Positions 23,508-36,453 of a DNA stretch of 64,000 bases are shown piece by piece. The translations under genes and the position numbers were made by a program. A model generated the notes under the pieces. That model had not been told where the DNA came from. It saw only the letters and a list, made by a program, of their open reading frames with translations, and searched no databases. The stretch comes from Ananas comosus (lineage: Eukaryota > Streptophyta > Magnoliopsida > Poales > Bromeliaceae): NCBI RefSeq assembly GCF_001540865.1, contig NC_033637.1:2942149-3006148 (forward strand). Reading direction: 5' to 3'. The first letter of the stretch is position 1; every line of letters starts with the position of its first letter.

Positions 23508-26500
23508 TCAATCATTTCCTTTTGTGTTTCTTTCATCCTCATAACCAGATGCCCTCCCACTTCTTCCGATTAGATAAGACTGAGGAAGTGGATTCTCATA
23601 CTGCGTACTGAGACCTCGGTAGGACCGCGCAGCAAAATATTCTGCACCAGATCGAGCTGAACCTTTGAACAAAATAGAATCCGCGTGCTCGTTTCGGAAA
23701 CTCAAAGCCTTCTCTGCAGTCTCTGCCAAGGCAAGGGTACTCTCCTTTTGTTCTCCATTTTCTGTGAATATATAACTCTAAATTAGTGCTTAAATCAACT
23801 AATTTTGTAAGCAGAACTGCGAGAAGAGGAGGAGAATTTATCGCCAAGCAACTTGGTAGTTGTCCTCCCCTGGACGATATAGATGGTTTTTGACATCGAT
23901 GCTTGTTAGCAAATATCAAGGAAGGCGAGAATTGGAGAAACAAAGGTTTTTCACGAATATTAAAGGAGAACTATGCAAAAGAAAATTTCAAAAGAATTAA
24001 AAAAAGGAAACACATTGTTGTATCTAATTATGTAATACCGATTGTTTGAAGGGCTAGGGCTGTAGATGGATAAATCCTATTCCTACGTTCAACTATGTAT
24101 CAGAAAAAGTTTTTTGTCAAACCTAGTGTCATCCTGTCTCTAGACATGCTCAAACCAACTCAACAAGTTGGTCTCTCAAACTTATCCTCTAAGAAATATA
24201 AATAAGCCAAGTATAATCCATGCGATAAATTATCATTTATAGCAAAAGGCTAAAAAGCCCGATAATGAAAGAATTGTATACCTTGAGAATCAATATCTTC
24301 CACATAGCCACCTTGTATAAATGAGAACCGAGCTTCTTCACTGCTTTCAACAACTTTCGTCATACTTGAGTTCATCAAATCCTGAAAATCCAGCACATAT
24401 TCTCCAGTCCATTGTCTACCCCTGATGAAGACTACTACGATTAGATGATCACTGAAACAATTTTCTTAATTTTGATATTGAGTCAATGGGCAAAAAAATT
24501 GTCCAGAACGAATGGCCAGGCCAACCTTATTTATTGACATGCTATGCAATTAAACCAAATGTGCTAAATACTATTCCAGGATTTCAAGCAGTTTATTAAT
24601 TCTATCATGGGCAACTAGTAAAATTGGTTTGCAGGATTCTGATTTCCCTATTACAAAATAAGCAGTGGAGGAACTTCATTTGCTGATATCTACAATTCTT
24701 TCATTCACATATTGACTAGTTAAATTACGAACAGGATATTATAAGTAAAAGAAAAGGGAATAGTAGAAGGTAATTTACACACGGATATTCAATTTTCATA
24801 ACAGGGATGCTGAAATAGATGCACTCTGCAATTTGTATTCCAATCCACTACAAAATAACACTGTACCTGCCGAAAGCTAACACTGCCTCGAAAGGAGTGA
24901 TAACAGGACCCAAAAAATCCTTGCTATCCAACAGAGCAGTTTGGGCACACGAAACATAAACAAAGATTTCACACTGTCCAAAAAGAAAATTCTATTCAAA
25001 TACTCTAAATGAAAATTAAAGGAGAATAAATTACAATTTCTGCAATTAAGGTTCACCTCCGGAAAGTTGGCAAGTTTGGCAGAGTTTGGTCTGCCCATGA
25101 CTAGCGTGTATGACTTCTTTCCAGCAGCCTCAATCAATTCTTTCATTTGCTGAATTATGTGAAGATAACCAGCTGCACTCAAAGACATAATGTAGAGTTA
25201 TGGTACTATGGAATTCAATATACACCACTAAGGGCTCGCACTAAGTACAAAATTAATTCAAAGTACACCTGCATTCCTTAATGTGTTCTGAATGTCTTAA
25301 CTTCACATTCAGTGTTAGTTAATCAATTATTAAATCACATTAAGCTAGACACCTCAAGGATGAACATGAATAACGACTAAACAAGTTTCAAACTGAGCAA
25401 CCGCAGCTTCCGCAACAGATACAACGAATATTTTTCTTAACAAAACTAATTATAAAACCCCCCCTTTTCTTTCCATATGAATGAGGCATAATTAAACTAA
25501 AGACAGAGCATCTTCGAATATTCTATCATCTATGAAGGATCTCTTTTTATGGCTAAAAAAAGTTAGTAGCTAAAATTTGTCATGGAAACTCGTAGAAAGT
25601 ACGTGCTAACCACTATTAATTATTTGCTCTACTAATTTACCAGAAAAAAAGAAATCGACAGATCTTCGTGTATAGCAACTATCATATATGAGTCAATATT
25701 AAGATCATATACCTACCCAAGAATCATCATCCATTATTACAGAAAACCTATACACGTACAAATGAAATTCTAAAACCAACATACCGACACCTAGAGTGCC
25801 CACCAAAATGCCAACAATATTTGCATCCTTTGCTTTCTCCACAAGGTAGTATCTACAATATACGATGTAAAAATGCATTTATCACAAAGATGTAATAGCA
25901 GCTTTTTCAGCTAACAGGCACATGTTGCAGAAGGTATAAAGACATAACTAATATTAAGCACCTGCGTTTAAGAATTCTTTGCTGATGAGAGACATCCTTC
26001 AGTAATTGATTTTCCACTGCATCATATCTAACTGAAAATAAGCAAAAGTTAATAATGAAAGATAATGCAAAAGTTTATTGCACTATTCCTTTGTACCCAA
26101 GGATGGTAAATGTAAACAAATTTACTCATGAAACAAAGTGCATGCTAATTTGGCAACACCATACTCTTCACGTGCTTATATATTTTCAAACAACTAGGGC
26201 CGCCACATGAATGTTTTGTAGGTTGCCATATCTGGATAAGAAATCTTCACGATTATTTATATGCCACATGCGAGAAACTCAGAATCAGGTTTATTCAATT
26301 TTAACTGAACTCAGAAAAATTGTGGTTTGTGTGAGAATTGATCCGGTATAACCTGAATGACCAGATAACTGAAAAAAAAACAAATGATTGCTATCTAGTG
26401 CATTTTTTTCAGCTAACAAGTTGCATCTCAGACAAAGTATAAATCAAATATATTCTCACTAGTGGTGCATCAGCATTCAACATTAAAATTTCAAAGTACC

Positions 26501-28742
26501 ACAGAAATAAAATGCCTAAGTACACAAATTATCATGCTTCAACAACCACCAAAAGTTGTTTCTATATTTAAATAAGAGTACAAAAAGAACTAAAGAATAA
26601 GATGAGGCTCAACCTATTTCGCAGGTATTGAAGGTAAGCACAACATTGGCAAATGCCGAGTTATCCTGACCAATCCAAAACAACAAGAAGTCCTCCATCT
26701 TGTGATCCTTTGCGATACTCCATGTCAGTCCCCCAAGAAAATATTTACCAACTTCATTGTGAGAATTCCACTCAGAAATTATCTTATCACCTCCATTGAC
26801 AATGTTGCCATGGAAGTCAAGCTGCTCTTTATCTGCTTTCTCTTTCACTGGCGGATCAATACTTGAAAAACTAACCTCTGCAAAATGGACGGTAGAACTG
26901 CCATATCTCAAGTTAGATGAGTTGGTAACCATTCCTTTAAGATTCTCCATAGCATGGGCATATTCTAACCCATATAAGACCTATTGTAAGAATCAAAGAA
27001 CCAAATGAGAAATAACTGTCCAACACAAACCCTATCTAATGTAAAGCAAGTTATCCATACATTGCTCATTTTTGTGAATAATAAAATCATTACATGAAAG
27101 AAACATGGAATCTAATGGATATTCATAATGTTTCAAAACTCTTCTTCTTTTTTTTTTGTCCCAAAAGAGACCAATTATACCCTTCTAAGATAAATGACTC
27201 CTTCAAAAGTACACTTGCTTTTCTTATTACTGTTTAAATGCCAAAGCTGCAATCAAACAAAAGTAGGAACAAGGCAAAGTTAGCAAGAAAAAGGATGAAG
27301 GTTTTTTACTCTACAAAGCAGAAAACACTGAATGATTCATCATTGGTGTTCTCTACATGTACCTAAGCATCCCCTCTTATCACCACCTATTTTCTGTTTC
27401 AGTCTCCGTGATAGCAGTACTATCCAAAAAAAAGAGACATTTGTTGAAATTCTGAAGTTTAGCATGTGATTTTGTTGAGTAGCTAGCAATTCACTGTCAA
27501 GAACATAGCATATACAAACTATAAGTTGTAAAGATTTGACTTAACATTACTGGGCAACAACAAATTCAGAAGCGAGTGATTAGTGCTTCAAGTTTCAACT
27601 AAAACTACAACCACCTCCGAAAACAATAAGCAGCTTGATACATACCAGAACAGGTTTCTCTGTGGTTGACAAACACTGATTTAACAAGTCTGCGCAAGCA
27701 TTGCCGTTTATAGGTGCTTTTCCGAAAACGAAAAGAGCCGGCAAAGTTGACGTTCTGAAAGTAACAGAATCTGCATGTTACTATGACAGATTATGCATAA
27801 CCACAAGCAACCAGTCTAAAATTACCCAAAATAAACACTATAATGACATTAACAGAAGTGATAAAATTACTAAAAAGAAAATTAAGATCGAGTAAATATG
27901 GAAATTTTGTAACTAAAATCAACTTCCAGACAACTTGGGAAATTGTCAAGCTATTTCCAATTCAAAAGTTCACACTGACCAAAATCTCCGCGCTCCGAAA
28001 ACAGCTACCTCAACAAAAGTATCTCTCCAATCCCTCATTCCAAAAGAAACTCATCTCTACTGCGTAAATATCAACTCTTAATTCCAAAACCCCATCACTA
28101 ATACGAAAAAAACAACTCCTCAATGATCAAAATTGTATCCTAAACCCATAAAATACCTAAAATATATACAATCAGACAAATAACTCTAAAGCTTCCTCAG
28201 CATGAATCCGAAGATACTACTGAAAGATCCCACCTTTCACAACGATCAAACTAATCTATACACCAGGAAGTAGGAACCACTAAAAAACTAATCTTTTCAG
28301 CTACCAATCAGTAAATTTCCCAAAACAAACCACCAAAAGAACATATGCAACCAAAATTTCCAATCCTCACATAGAAACTCACGGGCTCATACACGCGTGC
28401 CCATAGTGCACGACGCACTCCGCGTCCACGTGCGAGGCCCCAATCTCATCGACGCAGCAAGAGTTGTACGCCGTATCGGCCATGACGTACAAGCGCACGC
28501 CCTTGCCGAGCTCGCTCCTCAGCGCCTTCGCCACACTTGTCGAATCCCTCAAGAGCTCATCCGGAAACTGTAGAGAGAGGAATAAGAAAATACAAAAGAT
28601 GAGACACTCTTCTAGGGTTATAGACTAGGAGACCAACGAAGAGAGTAGAGGAGAGCGGAACCTGTAACACGACTCTGGAGTAGCCTATACTACGGATGTA
28701 ATCCACGGTGCGGGGTATGTCGTAGCTCGATTCGAAGTCCAT
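23508..28742 (-). CDS. DPH2: Diphthamide biosynthesis protein 2
   Basis: Ten exons: 28742-28662, 28567-28383, 27754-27646, 26980-26614, 26031-25962, 25852-25785, 25172-25057, 24973-24867, 24421-24282 and 23761-23508; 498 residues with phase kept throughout. With DPH1 it forms the radical [4Fe-4S] enzyme that transfers the 3-amino-3-carboxypropyl group of SAM to a histidine of elongation factor 2, the first step of diphthamide synthesis in the cytosol. Seen here: [12 protein letters not shown] at the start, [16 protein letters not shown] (Cys 64, 65, 78), HYGHAC (Cys 86), and [20 protein letters not shown] (Cys 333, 341), the expected cluster-ligand regions. The C-terminus ([10 protein letters not shown], then charged) is also typical. 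It is probably constitutive; a G-box (CACGTG, 28962-28967) lies about 220 bases upstream. Confidence 0.93.
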
Positions 28743-30099
28743 GGAGGAGAATGAGCACCAAAAAGCTCGAGGGGAGGAAGAGGAAGCGGAAGAGGAGGAA
28801 GAAGACGTATGAGTTTCGGGGTATCAAAAACAGAGTCGAGGAGAGGGAGGCGAAAGTGTTCGGCGCTTCGAACTCGGAGTCGGGTTCGGATTCTTCCTTA
28901 TCGGATCCAATTTATACTTATATCAGCAACTTGTATTTGCGTACGTGACGGTCTCAACTCTCACGTGCGCAAGCTGAAGGCACTGTAACGTGACCATCTA
29001 AAATATCATACATACCTCTTCAAAATCTAAAATACTATTTGTACATCTCTAAACATATAAATCCATCACAAATACTCTTTTAAATTTCAAACTCCAAGCC
29101 TAAATTGTAAATCCTTTATATTTAAAAGAGCACCAATAAAGCTTTACAATTTGAACAGTTATTTATAAAATTACAACCTTTCAAGAGCGTATTAAAAAAA
29201 TAAAGTCTAAGTTAAAAGGTATAATTTTCATTTATTGAAAAATCTCTATATTTAGAATGATGAATCGATCTAGAAAGTGATTTACTGCATTCTCAAAATG
29301 GTACAACATATTTTCACAACCATTCGCAACCAAAACAGAGAGATACGCGGCAAGATATTCTAAGCTTAAACAAGTTCTTTAAATGTATCTGTATTCTTTT
29401 TTTAAAAAAAATTCATAGTTTCTACACTTCCAAGCGCAAGGAATTAAAGAAACCTTATTTCCTATAATTCCTACACCCCACGCGCAAAAAATTCACAAAA
29501 TTCATCTGCACCATAAAAGGACTGAAGAGGAACTGCACCCTTTCCATCCATTTTTTCCAATTTTATGTGCATTCGATCTGTGAAACTGTACCACTGTTTT
29601 TCTAGTTTGCGTGCATTAAATTTCTCTAACAATTACATGAAATGCACATACCCAAGAATTTTGACTCCAGTTTAAGAAATTCAAGGAGTTAACTTAATTG
29701 CTCTGGTTGGTATCATATGTTCATGTTCATGTTCATGTTCATGTTCTACCTGCTGTGGAAGAAGATATTTTCTGAGTAATAATTGGTTAACAATGTTTAA
29801 GAGGTCCTTCTCATATACCTTTCACAAACTTGATTATCTGAAACGAAAAATCGCATACAGGGACAAAACATAATAGAAAAGCCATTTTCAACATAACTCC
29901 CAACCAGTCTCTTAAAGATAAAGAGTGCAAACAACAGCTTAGCCATACCCAAAAAAAAAGAAAAAAAAAAAAGAAAAAAAAAAACTTCATAGAGGCCAAC
30001 AAGACATATCCATCTGCATGCGCTGTATAAAATGTGTACATTATGGCCATAACATTATGACATATTATGTGACATATAGTAGATTTTCGAGTTTTCTGT
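28743..30099. other. Gap between DPH2 start and the B-box gene 3' end
   Basis: It contains the DPH2 promoter with CACGTG at 28962-28967 and a hexanucleotide repeat ATGTTC x5 at 29717-29746. A-rich runs lie around 29945-29985 in the 3' flank of the B-box gene. No gene is supported. Confidence 0.5.
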
Positions 30100-31697
30100 T
30101 TAACCGAGATCAGGCACAACGAAGAACTCCTCGTCGTCGGAGAGCGCGATTCTAGGCTTCTTGAAAGATATGTTGGATTTGTTGCTGGGTTTGTAGAATG
30201 CGGTGCTGCTTGTTTGCGAGGTGGGGACTTCGGGGACTTCGGCCGCTGTCGGTGCCCCCTTCGGCATTTGGTCTTGTAAGAGGCTGACGTCCTCGAACCA
30301 GTCTAACTCAACAAAACCAAGAGAAGATTCCTTCTGAAACTACACAAAGTAAACATGATTTAGAAGAATTTCAGTACGTCGACTATAGGTTTCAAGGGAA
30401 AACCCCTCGTTTCGAACTCTAAAACTTTGATACCTTAAGGTGTCAATAAAATTGAGCACACGATACAATGTTGTCAATAAGTTATCGAAGGGCCGATATA
30501 GTGATACAATTCAAACACAGTATGATAAAGTAAAATCGAGCAATACTACAGTGGGGCATTTGAAAATTTTTATCGAGTCTCAGCGCGTTCTTTACCTTAT
30601 CACTAGATTCATAATCTGACAACTGGAGGAAATCATCAACAATCCACGGCGCGGGCACGGGCGGAGCAGGGGCCGCTTGCGCAGCGGGAACTTTAGGCAC
30701 GAGGAGGGAGGGGCTGCATTCGGGTGGCCCAGAGCGGTTTTTCTCCGAGTCCTTGTTGCACAGTGAGCGGAGACCGACGCGAATTCCGGTAGCGAGATAG
30801 CGTTGGTGCTCACCGGAGAGCGCGCCGGGGACGTGGATTGGCTCGTCGCACTCCCGGCAGAAGAGGGCTCGATCTTCCACGCAGAAAATAAAAGCCGCCT
30901 TCTCCTAGCATAGGTGTTGAAGCGGAACGAAAAGAGGAGAGTGATGGTGCATCAGATACCATGCTTGATATATATATGATTAATTGCAGGTGAAAGAAGG
31001 AAAAATAGTTGCTGACACAAGATGGCAAGCACTACATGCAGGTGGAAAATTGAAACACAACCGATGTATCAAACAACTTATAAACGAATGACTAATATAG
31101 CTTTGTTCTACAGCAGAGTTCATGCTTCTGTAGATCTGATTTGTGTTCAGAACTAGAAGAATTTCACATGCATTAGAATCCCTCAAAGGCCTTGTTAAGT
31201 AAATGATCAATTAGGATTGGTATTCTCTAGCAACAAGAGTTCAACCATTTGCGTTCTTTTATTCTGTCAATTACAAGATTGAATTGGGAAATTTAAAAAA
31301 AAAAAAAAAGGAAGCTTTGAATGAATAATATAAATATGAAAAACAGCTCAAATTTGAGAAATTGAGTGCACAGCACAAACGCGGTCTCATTCAAATAACA
31401 AAGTTAAGCCATAAAAATCGAAAATTCTAAACAAGTAGCACTAAGCTAATGGAAGAAGTAGCTAATCTCAAGGCCCAGATCCTCTACGAAAGGGGTTAAG
31501 TGGTAATAATAATCAAAAAGAAAAGGGGGTTTTAAGTTTGGAGTGGAAAAATTAAATTTTTTTTAATTTTAAAAAATTAAAAATACGATGAATCTATAAA
31601 CTGTTCGCTGCTGATGCAGATGTGACTATTTTTTTTTCTCTATATAAATGAGATATCATATCAACAAACTGAGTTTGGAGGGGAAAAAAGTTGTGGG

Positions 31698-31728
<31 letters not shown>

Positions 31729-31918
31729 TTACTTGGCAGATGTCGCAGCGGGGGAGTTTGTTGGAGAGGGAGTCGAGGAGGAGGAGGCGCTGGTGCTTGC
31801 TGGCCAGCTTGTTGGCGGCGTGGATCTCCACGTCGCAGCTGCCGCACAGCGCAGCCTCGTCCGCGCAGCATATCACCGTCGCCGCCGCCTTCTCGCACAC
31901 GTCGCACTGGATCTTCAT
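30100..31918 (-). CDS. BBX24: Double B-box zinc finger protein, BBX24/STO type
   Basis: Three exons: 31918-31733, 30904-30596 and 30333-30100; 242 residues. B-box 1 starts MKIQCDVCEKAAATVICC (Cys 5, 8 and onwards). B-box 2 starts RCDICQ at 58-62 and continues in exon 2 (EKAAFIFCVEDRALFCRECD). The intron splits B-box 2 exactly as in Arabidopsis STO/BBX24 and BBX25. There is no CCT domain. The middle has APWIVDDFLQLSDYESSDK, and the C-terminus SFKKPRI...FFVVPDLG resembles the BBX24 tail, where a VP-like motif contacts COP1. BBX24/25 are light- and salt-related transcription regulators that bind HY5 and are destroyed through COP1. Intron 1 contains an (AAT)n run at 31700-31728 close to the donor. 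A (GA)n tract at about 32071-32106 lies in the leader or promoter. Confidence 0.9.
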
Positions 31919-32070
31919 CCCCAGTCTCTCCCCTATTCACTTCTGCTCCCCTCCCCTCCCCTTCTCTCTCTATTTGCAACTTCGATCTTCACTACTAATC
32001 ACACAACCGCCTTCTTTCCGAACTGGTCAAGCAAATTAATTAAGAAAAGAGAAAGTGATCAAACCAATCG

Positions 32071-32109
<39 letters not shown>

Positions 32110-33600
32110 GGGAAGAAGCAAGCTAAGAAGAGAGATCAAGAGAAGGGAGGTGATTGGCTCCCAAAATGGGGCAGAAATGGAGAAGGATAAATCTTCCTAA
32201 AAGTGTGTGATGGTGGATAAGACTTTTATTGCTATGATTACTTCGCATGCATCTAATGCCGTAATTACAATTAAATTAAATTTATTTATTTTTTTATTTG
32301 GGAATAAGTTTGTTTGGTGAAACAACTGTTTTTTTCGAGTTATACCAAATTATTTCAAGAGATGAGAAAATTGCTATTCTTGATTACTAAAAATAATATT
32401 TCAAAAACGAAGGAAGAAAAATAAAGACTTATTTCTCCTATTTTCGAACCAAATATTATCTTAATTTATTATAAAACAATCCGGAAGAGCGAATGAATAA
32501 AAAAAATAAATTATTTACTTTTTCTTTATCCCTTTGAACCAAAAATGCCTTAGGCATGTTCTTTTGTAGATAAAGCATTTTAGTCATTTGTTGGTTTATT
32601 AATAATGGGGACAGGGGAACTTGTGGCTGTGGATTGTTTGCGGAATTTGTGGCCAAGAATGGGTTGCCTCTTCTCCGCATTAAACAGCAGTACCTCTTTC
32701 TTCAAGTTGGCGAAGGGAGGTGTATCCGTGTATGCTCCGTTAGAGAGAGATTGTGTCGGGTCCCAGAAAGAAATCAGGACCGTCCATCATAAATAGCAAT
32801 CGAAAGCTTGAGAACTGGGGAAAGTTGTTCCATTCGACGCTCCCTTATACTACTATCAATAGATTTAAAAGGGAAAATCGAGAAATGAAAAAATAAAATG
32901 GAAAACCAATCTAGGGGAAAATTTACTAATTGAATGGTGGGAATACTAGCCACACCATTGTCGTGGTTATTTTATTGAAGATGGTACGGTCGTATTTATT
33001 TATATATATATATTTTTAAAAAAATATTTAATATATTTTTTAAAACTTCTAAAATATTTTATATATTTCTTTTTTTTATTTCAAATATATTCGTCGTATA
33101 TTTTTTCGTTATTTAAAAATAATTTCGCTATTAGTACTCGTAAGTCATCTCGAATTAAATCTGAATTAAATTTTTATTAGAAATTAAAAAAATAAGAATA
33201 TCTTTTTTGTCCCTAACTTAAGGATAAATATGAAAATTTGATGTTGATAAAAAAATATATTTAAAAAGATAAAATATCAAAATACTTTTTCTGGCCTCTA
33301 ATGTAAGAGCAAATACGAAAAGTTAGGAACAGTATAAAGGCATTTTTGAAAGACAAAATAATAATTTTTCAGATAACGGTGGTCCCTAACAGTTTACTTA
33401 CAGAATTTAACTCTAGAGTCATATCTAAAATAACTTGAAACCTTAAAAGGGAGGGTATTTTTAATATTAGCTTTTTAGCATGGATAAATAAAGAAGTCAA
33501 AATTTTTTCAAGCGTATATAAGCAATCGTCTTTCTCTTTATTGAGAAAATATAACAGGTTATCCTCTTTATTCATTTTTAAGCTTCAAATTTGAAGAGCA
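31919..33600. other. Upstream of the B-box gene, AT-rich, no gene
   Basis: It holds a CT-rich leader (31920-31990), (GA)n at 32071-32106, then AT-rich sequence. A segment at about 32285-32560 has loosely MITE-like ends (TTTGTTTGGTGAAAC and TTTGAACCAAAAATGCC) but no target duplication I can define. No coding region is supported. Confidence 0.4.
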
Positions 33601-33656
33601 CGCGATCAACTAGGCTAGGTGCCGTGACTATAGTTGATAGTATCATATATTTTGTT

Positions 33657-33704
33657 TTTTTTTTTTTTTTTTTGAGAATAGGTAGCACGCTACCTGCTTC
33701 ATTC
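33657..33704 (-). mobile_element. 48-base LINE 3' tail with an 18-base target duplication
   Basis: AGTATCATATATTTTGTT stands at 33639-33656 and again, identical, at 33705-33722. Between them is only poly(T) followed by GAGAATAGGTAGCACGCTACC and a few bases, the extreme 3' end of a LINE on the minus strand. This is a complete but almost totally 5'-truncated insertion made by target-primed reverse transcription. The hairpin is at 33680-33695. Confidence 0.85.
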
Positions 33705-34039
33705 AGTATCATATATTTTGTTAGTGTTGAGATTGATATGACCAGTAAATTAGTGTTTGAGTAAGGTTGTATCTAAGTCGGTTTAATATCTATTCAACTT
33801 TGTGAACTCGCGTTTGTTTTCGAAAGTTCCCTAGATTTTGTTTGATATATTTGAAGCTCACTATTGTTTGGTTAGAACTATTCTTTGATTAAAAAAATTA
33901 ATCTTAGAAACTTTGGTTTTTGAAGTTTGTTTTAGTGTTAGTAGATGTCAATTGTCTATCTTCTTATTTTTATATATTTTTTGAAATTGAATACAACTGG
34001 ATATTTCAAATATGAATCATCAAGTATTTAGCCAATTGT

Positions 34040-34870
34040 GCTGGATACCGTCGGTAGCGTTACTAGTGTAGCTCCAAATGTTGTTTGGGCTCAAATCATG
34101 TTTCAATTTAGATGTCGCAGAATATGGGCCAAATGTGTGGGCTTATGGATCGAAGAGTAACGGGCTCTCAAAATAATAACTTAGCATTTTTAGAAATTCA
34201 ACCAATTCATGGGCCTTAAATCAAAGTACTCGAGAAGGGATAATTCAGATTTTTCATTCAAAAAATCATAATGCAATTAATTTAAAAAATAAATTTATTA
34301 AAGGTATTTATATTTTAATCTTGCCATCCATCATGAAGATGCTCAGAATACACAGTAGGTAGTCATAAACTTAAATTTTCAAAAATAATTTTTGTTAGAT
34401 ATGACTCAAAATCTATTATCGACTCAAGTTCGGATTTACGACTCGCCGACAGCTTCGCGGTGCGACCAACTTGGAAAAAAAAATTATGAAGAAAAAATGA
34501 ATGCTTGTGGTGGGTAGCGGAGGGCTCGGGCTGACAGGCCCGAGCCCGTAGCCCACCACTGACATTCGCCAGAGGGTGCGGGGGGCTCCGTCCCCCGCGG
34601 TACGGATCGAATCCGAAACCCGTTATGAGTTTTCCTTCTCATTTTTGCCCTAGAGACGTGTGATCGTGGTTGGTTGTAACCTGAAGAACATTGTATTTTC
34701 TTTTTCGTTCCATAGTGAAGTTCTCTCCTCCCTCACCCGTGGTTTTTTTTCTGCAAAGAGTTTTTCACGTAAATCTGTATTTCTTTATTTTCTGCTTGTG
34801 GTTTGATTGTTTTTTGTGTTCGTCATTTCGTTTCCGTTTGTGCATTTGTCGTAACAATTTTTTTTTAAAA
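34040..34870 (+). mobile_element. Possible degenerate copia-type LTR
   Basis: The 3' part (34670-34870) resembles the end of plant Ty1/copia LTRs: ATTGTATTTTC, a GTGAAGTTCTCTCC stretch, CACGTAAATCTGTATTTCTT, then GTGCATTTGTCG. The middle has two strong GC-rich hairpins (34522-34547 with a ten-base stem; 34578-34598). No primer-binding site or internal domain follows, so it would be a solo or truncated LTR. The family call rests on resemblance only. Confidence 0.35.
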
Positions 34871-35110
34871 TTGTCCGAAGTCATCTTTATAAAATTATTC
34901 AAAACATTGCCTATTACTAGATGTTGAATCTCCCCAAACATTATACTAGTTGATGGTGAGACTAATATTTTTATTTTTACCAAACTTAAGTTTTCAACGA
35001 AATTACAATAACATCAATGTAAAATGTCCTTTAGAATCAGAATCCCTATATGTTAAGCCAAGATTTGTCACCAAAAATTATTTGTTACTCTTACTTACTT
35101 TTTAACAAAT

Positions 35111-35143
35111 ATTTTTTTGAGAAAAAATTAGCATGCTGTCCGC
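35111..35143 (-). mobile_element. Second very short LINE tail
   Basis: Poly(T) then GAGAAAAAATTAGCATGCTG, like the other LINE 3' ends but diverged, lies between TTTAACA at 35101-35107 and TTTAACA at 35144-35150. It is probably another tail-only insertion, older than the one at 33657. Confidence 0.45.
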
Positions 35144-35267
35144 TTTAACATTTTATTTTTTTTCCAGAGAGAAATTTATTTGAAAATATAAGTAATTAGG
35201 CTTTAAATTAGAAATTTTATATATCAATCATCTACTCTTTTGCCATTGGCGCTAGAGACCATCAGNG

Positions 35268-35270
<3 letters not shown>

Positions 35271-35300
<30 letters not shown>
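35271..35300. repeat. (GA)n microsatellite next to an undetermined base
   Basis: About 15 GA units follow directly after the N at 35266. The true repeat length is therefore uncertain. Confidence 0.9.
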
Positions 35301-35303
<3 letters not shown>

Positions 35304-35581
35304 ACTTTTCCTTTTTGTTGAGAGGAGGATGGAGATAAAAGCTTTTAGAGGAAAAAGTATGGCTGCGGCTTACCAAATTAATAAATGCAACTTATATATA
35401 ATTAGACCTATCTTTGAATATTTGTCTAGGGACATATTAATTGTATTAGATGATGACCATTCACTTTTATGACCTCCTCTTCCTTTTGTTAATGCTGTAG
35501 CAAATATCGATCCGTACTTTTTCTCGTCCTTATATTTTTTTTTTCTACTTTCATCAAAAATTAGGTATTTCATAGTAATTA

Positions 35582-35847
35582 TGTATATATATATATATAT
35601 AGAATTAGGCTGGAATACTATTAATAGTAAAACGCTATTTTTACTATCAAATTTTTAACCGTTGGATGAAAAATTGTAGGGTCAAGATGATAATAGACAG
35701 TTAGAGTTGAGTAGTCCTCTAGGGTTGAGTGGTCCCCACTGGGTTATGATATTTAATTCAATGGTTAGAAATAATAAAAAGAGTTGATCCAAAGGCTAAA
35801 AAACTGGTAGCAACAATGAGATTTTGCTACTAATAGTAGCCGAGTCC

Positions 35848-35885
<38 letters not shown>
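35582..35885. mobile_element. Microsatellite-bounded MITE, copy D
   Basis: It is bounded on the left by (TA)n (35584-35600) and on the right by (CT)n(TA)n (35852-35885). Left end GGCTGGAATACTATTAATAG and right end (reverse complement) GACTCGGCTACTATTAGTAG are inverted repeats. The ends match fold-back copy A in SKIP16 intron 4, and the body matches copy B (AAATTTTTAACCGTTGGATG, GATCCAAAGGCTA). It is non-coding. Confidence 0.7.
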
Positions 35886-35887
<2 letters not shown>

Positions 35888-36430
35888 GGAGTTAAACTCC
35901 TATAATATCTATAGTACACGGAGAGTTTGGTACTATAGTCTTATTTTCAATTTTAGTATATTTAAATCAATGATTAATACTGTTAAAATTAATTTAGGAC
36001 ATTTGAAGTTTTTAGAAATAAATTTTTTTCTTTTTTTTCAATATAACTTACTTTATGATCAAAATTATTTTAAAATTATCAATTTTCACTAGCTAGCTAC
36101 TATAGCGAGTTTGTAATTTAACGATATGAAAGAATCTAAATTTATTTAAATTTTGATATAAAATATTTTAAACTATCTGGATCAAGGTCAGTATCTTTGT
36201 TCTTGAATTCAAAAGTCATATCTTCAAATTTTAAAAATTGTTCAATTTTTACCGTTCATTTTGACATAATTTATTTACCAAGTAAGCGATATCGAAAAGA
36301 ATTAAAATTTTATTCTTAAGAATTTTATATATTCTAGATCATATTTAATTAACGGTGTATATCATTAATTTAAACATTCTAAAATCGAAAATAAGACTAT
36401 AGAACTGGAGCAAGTATAGTAGCCTCGTTC
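35886..36430. mobile_element. Fold-back element, copy F
   Basis: Inverted halves: GGTACTATAGTCTTATTTTC (35930-35949) pairs with GAAAATAAGACTATAGAAC near 36386-36405, and pairing continues inwards (ATTTTAGTATATTTAAATCA with its diverged partner). It directly follows copy D and is followed by a (GT)n-like tract at 36435-36453. It is non-coding. Confidence 0.6.
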
Positions 36431-36453
36431 ATATATGTGTGCGTGTGTGCGCA

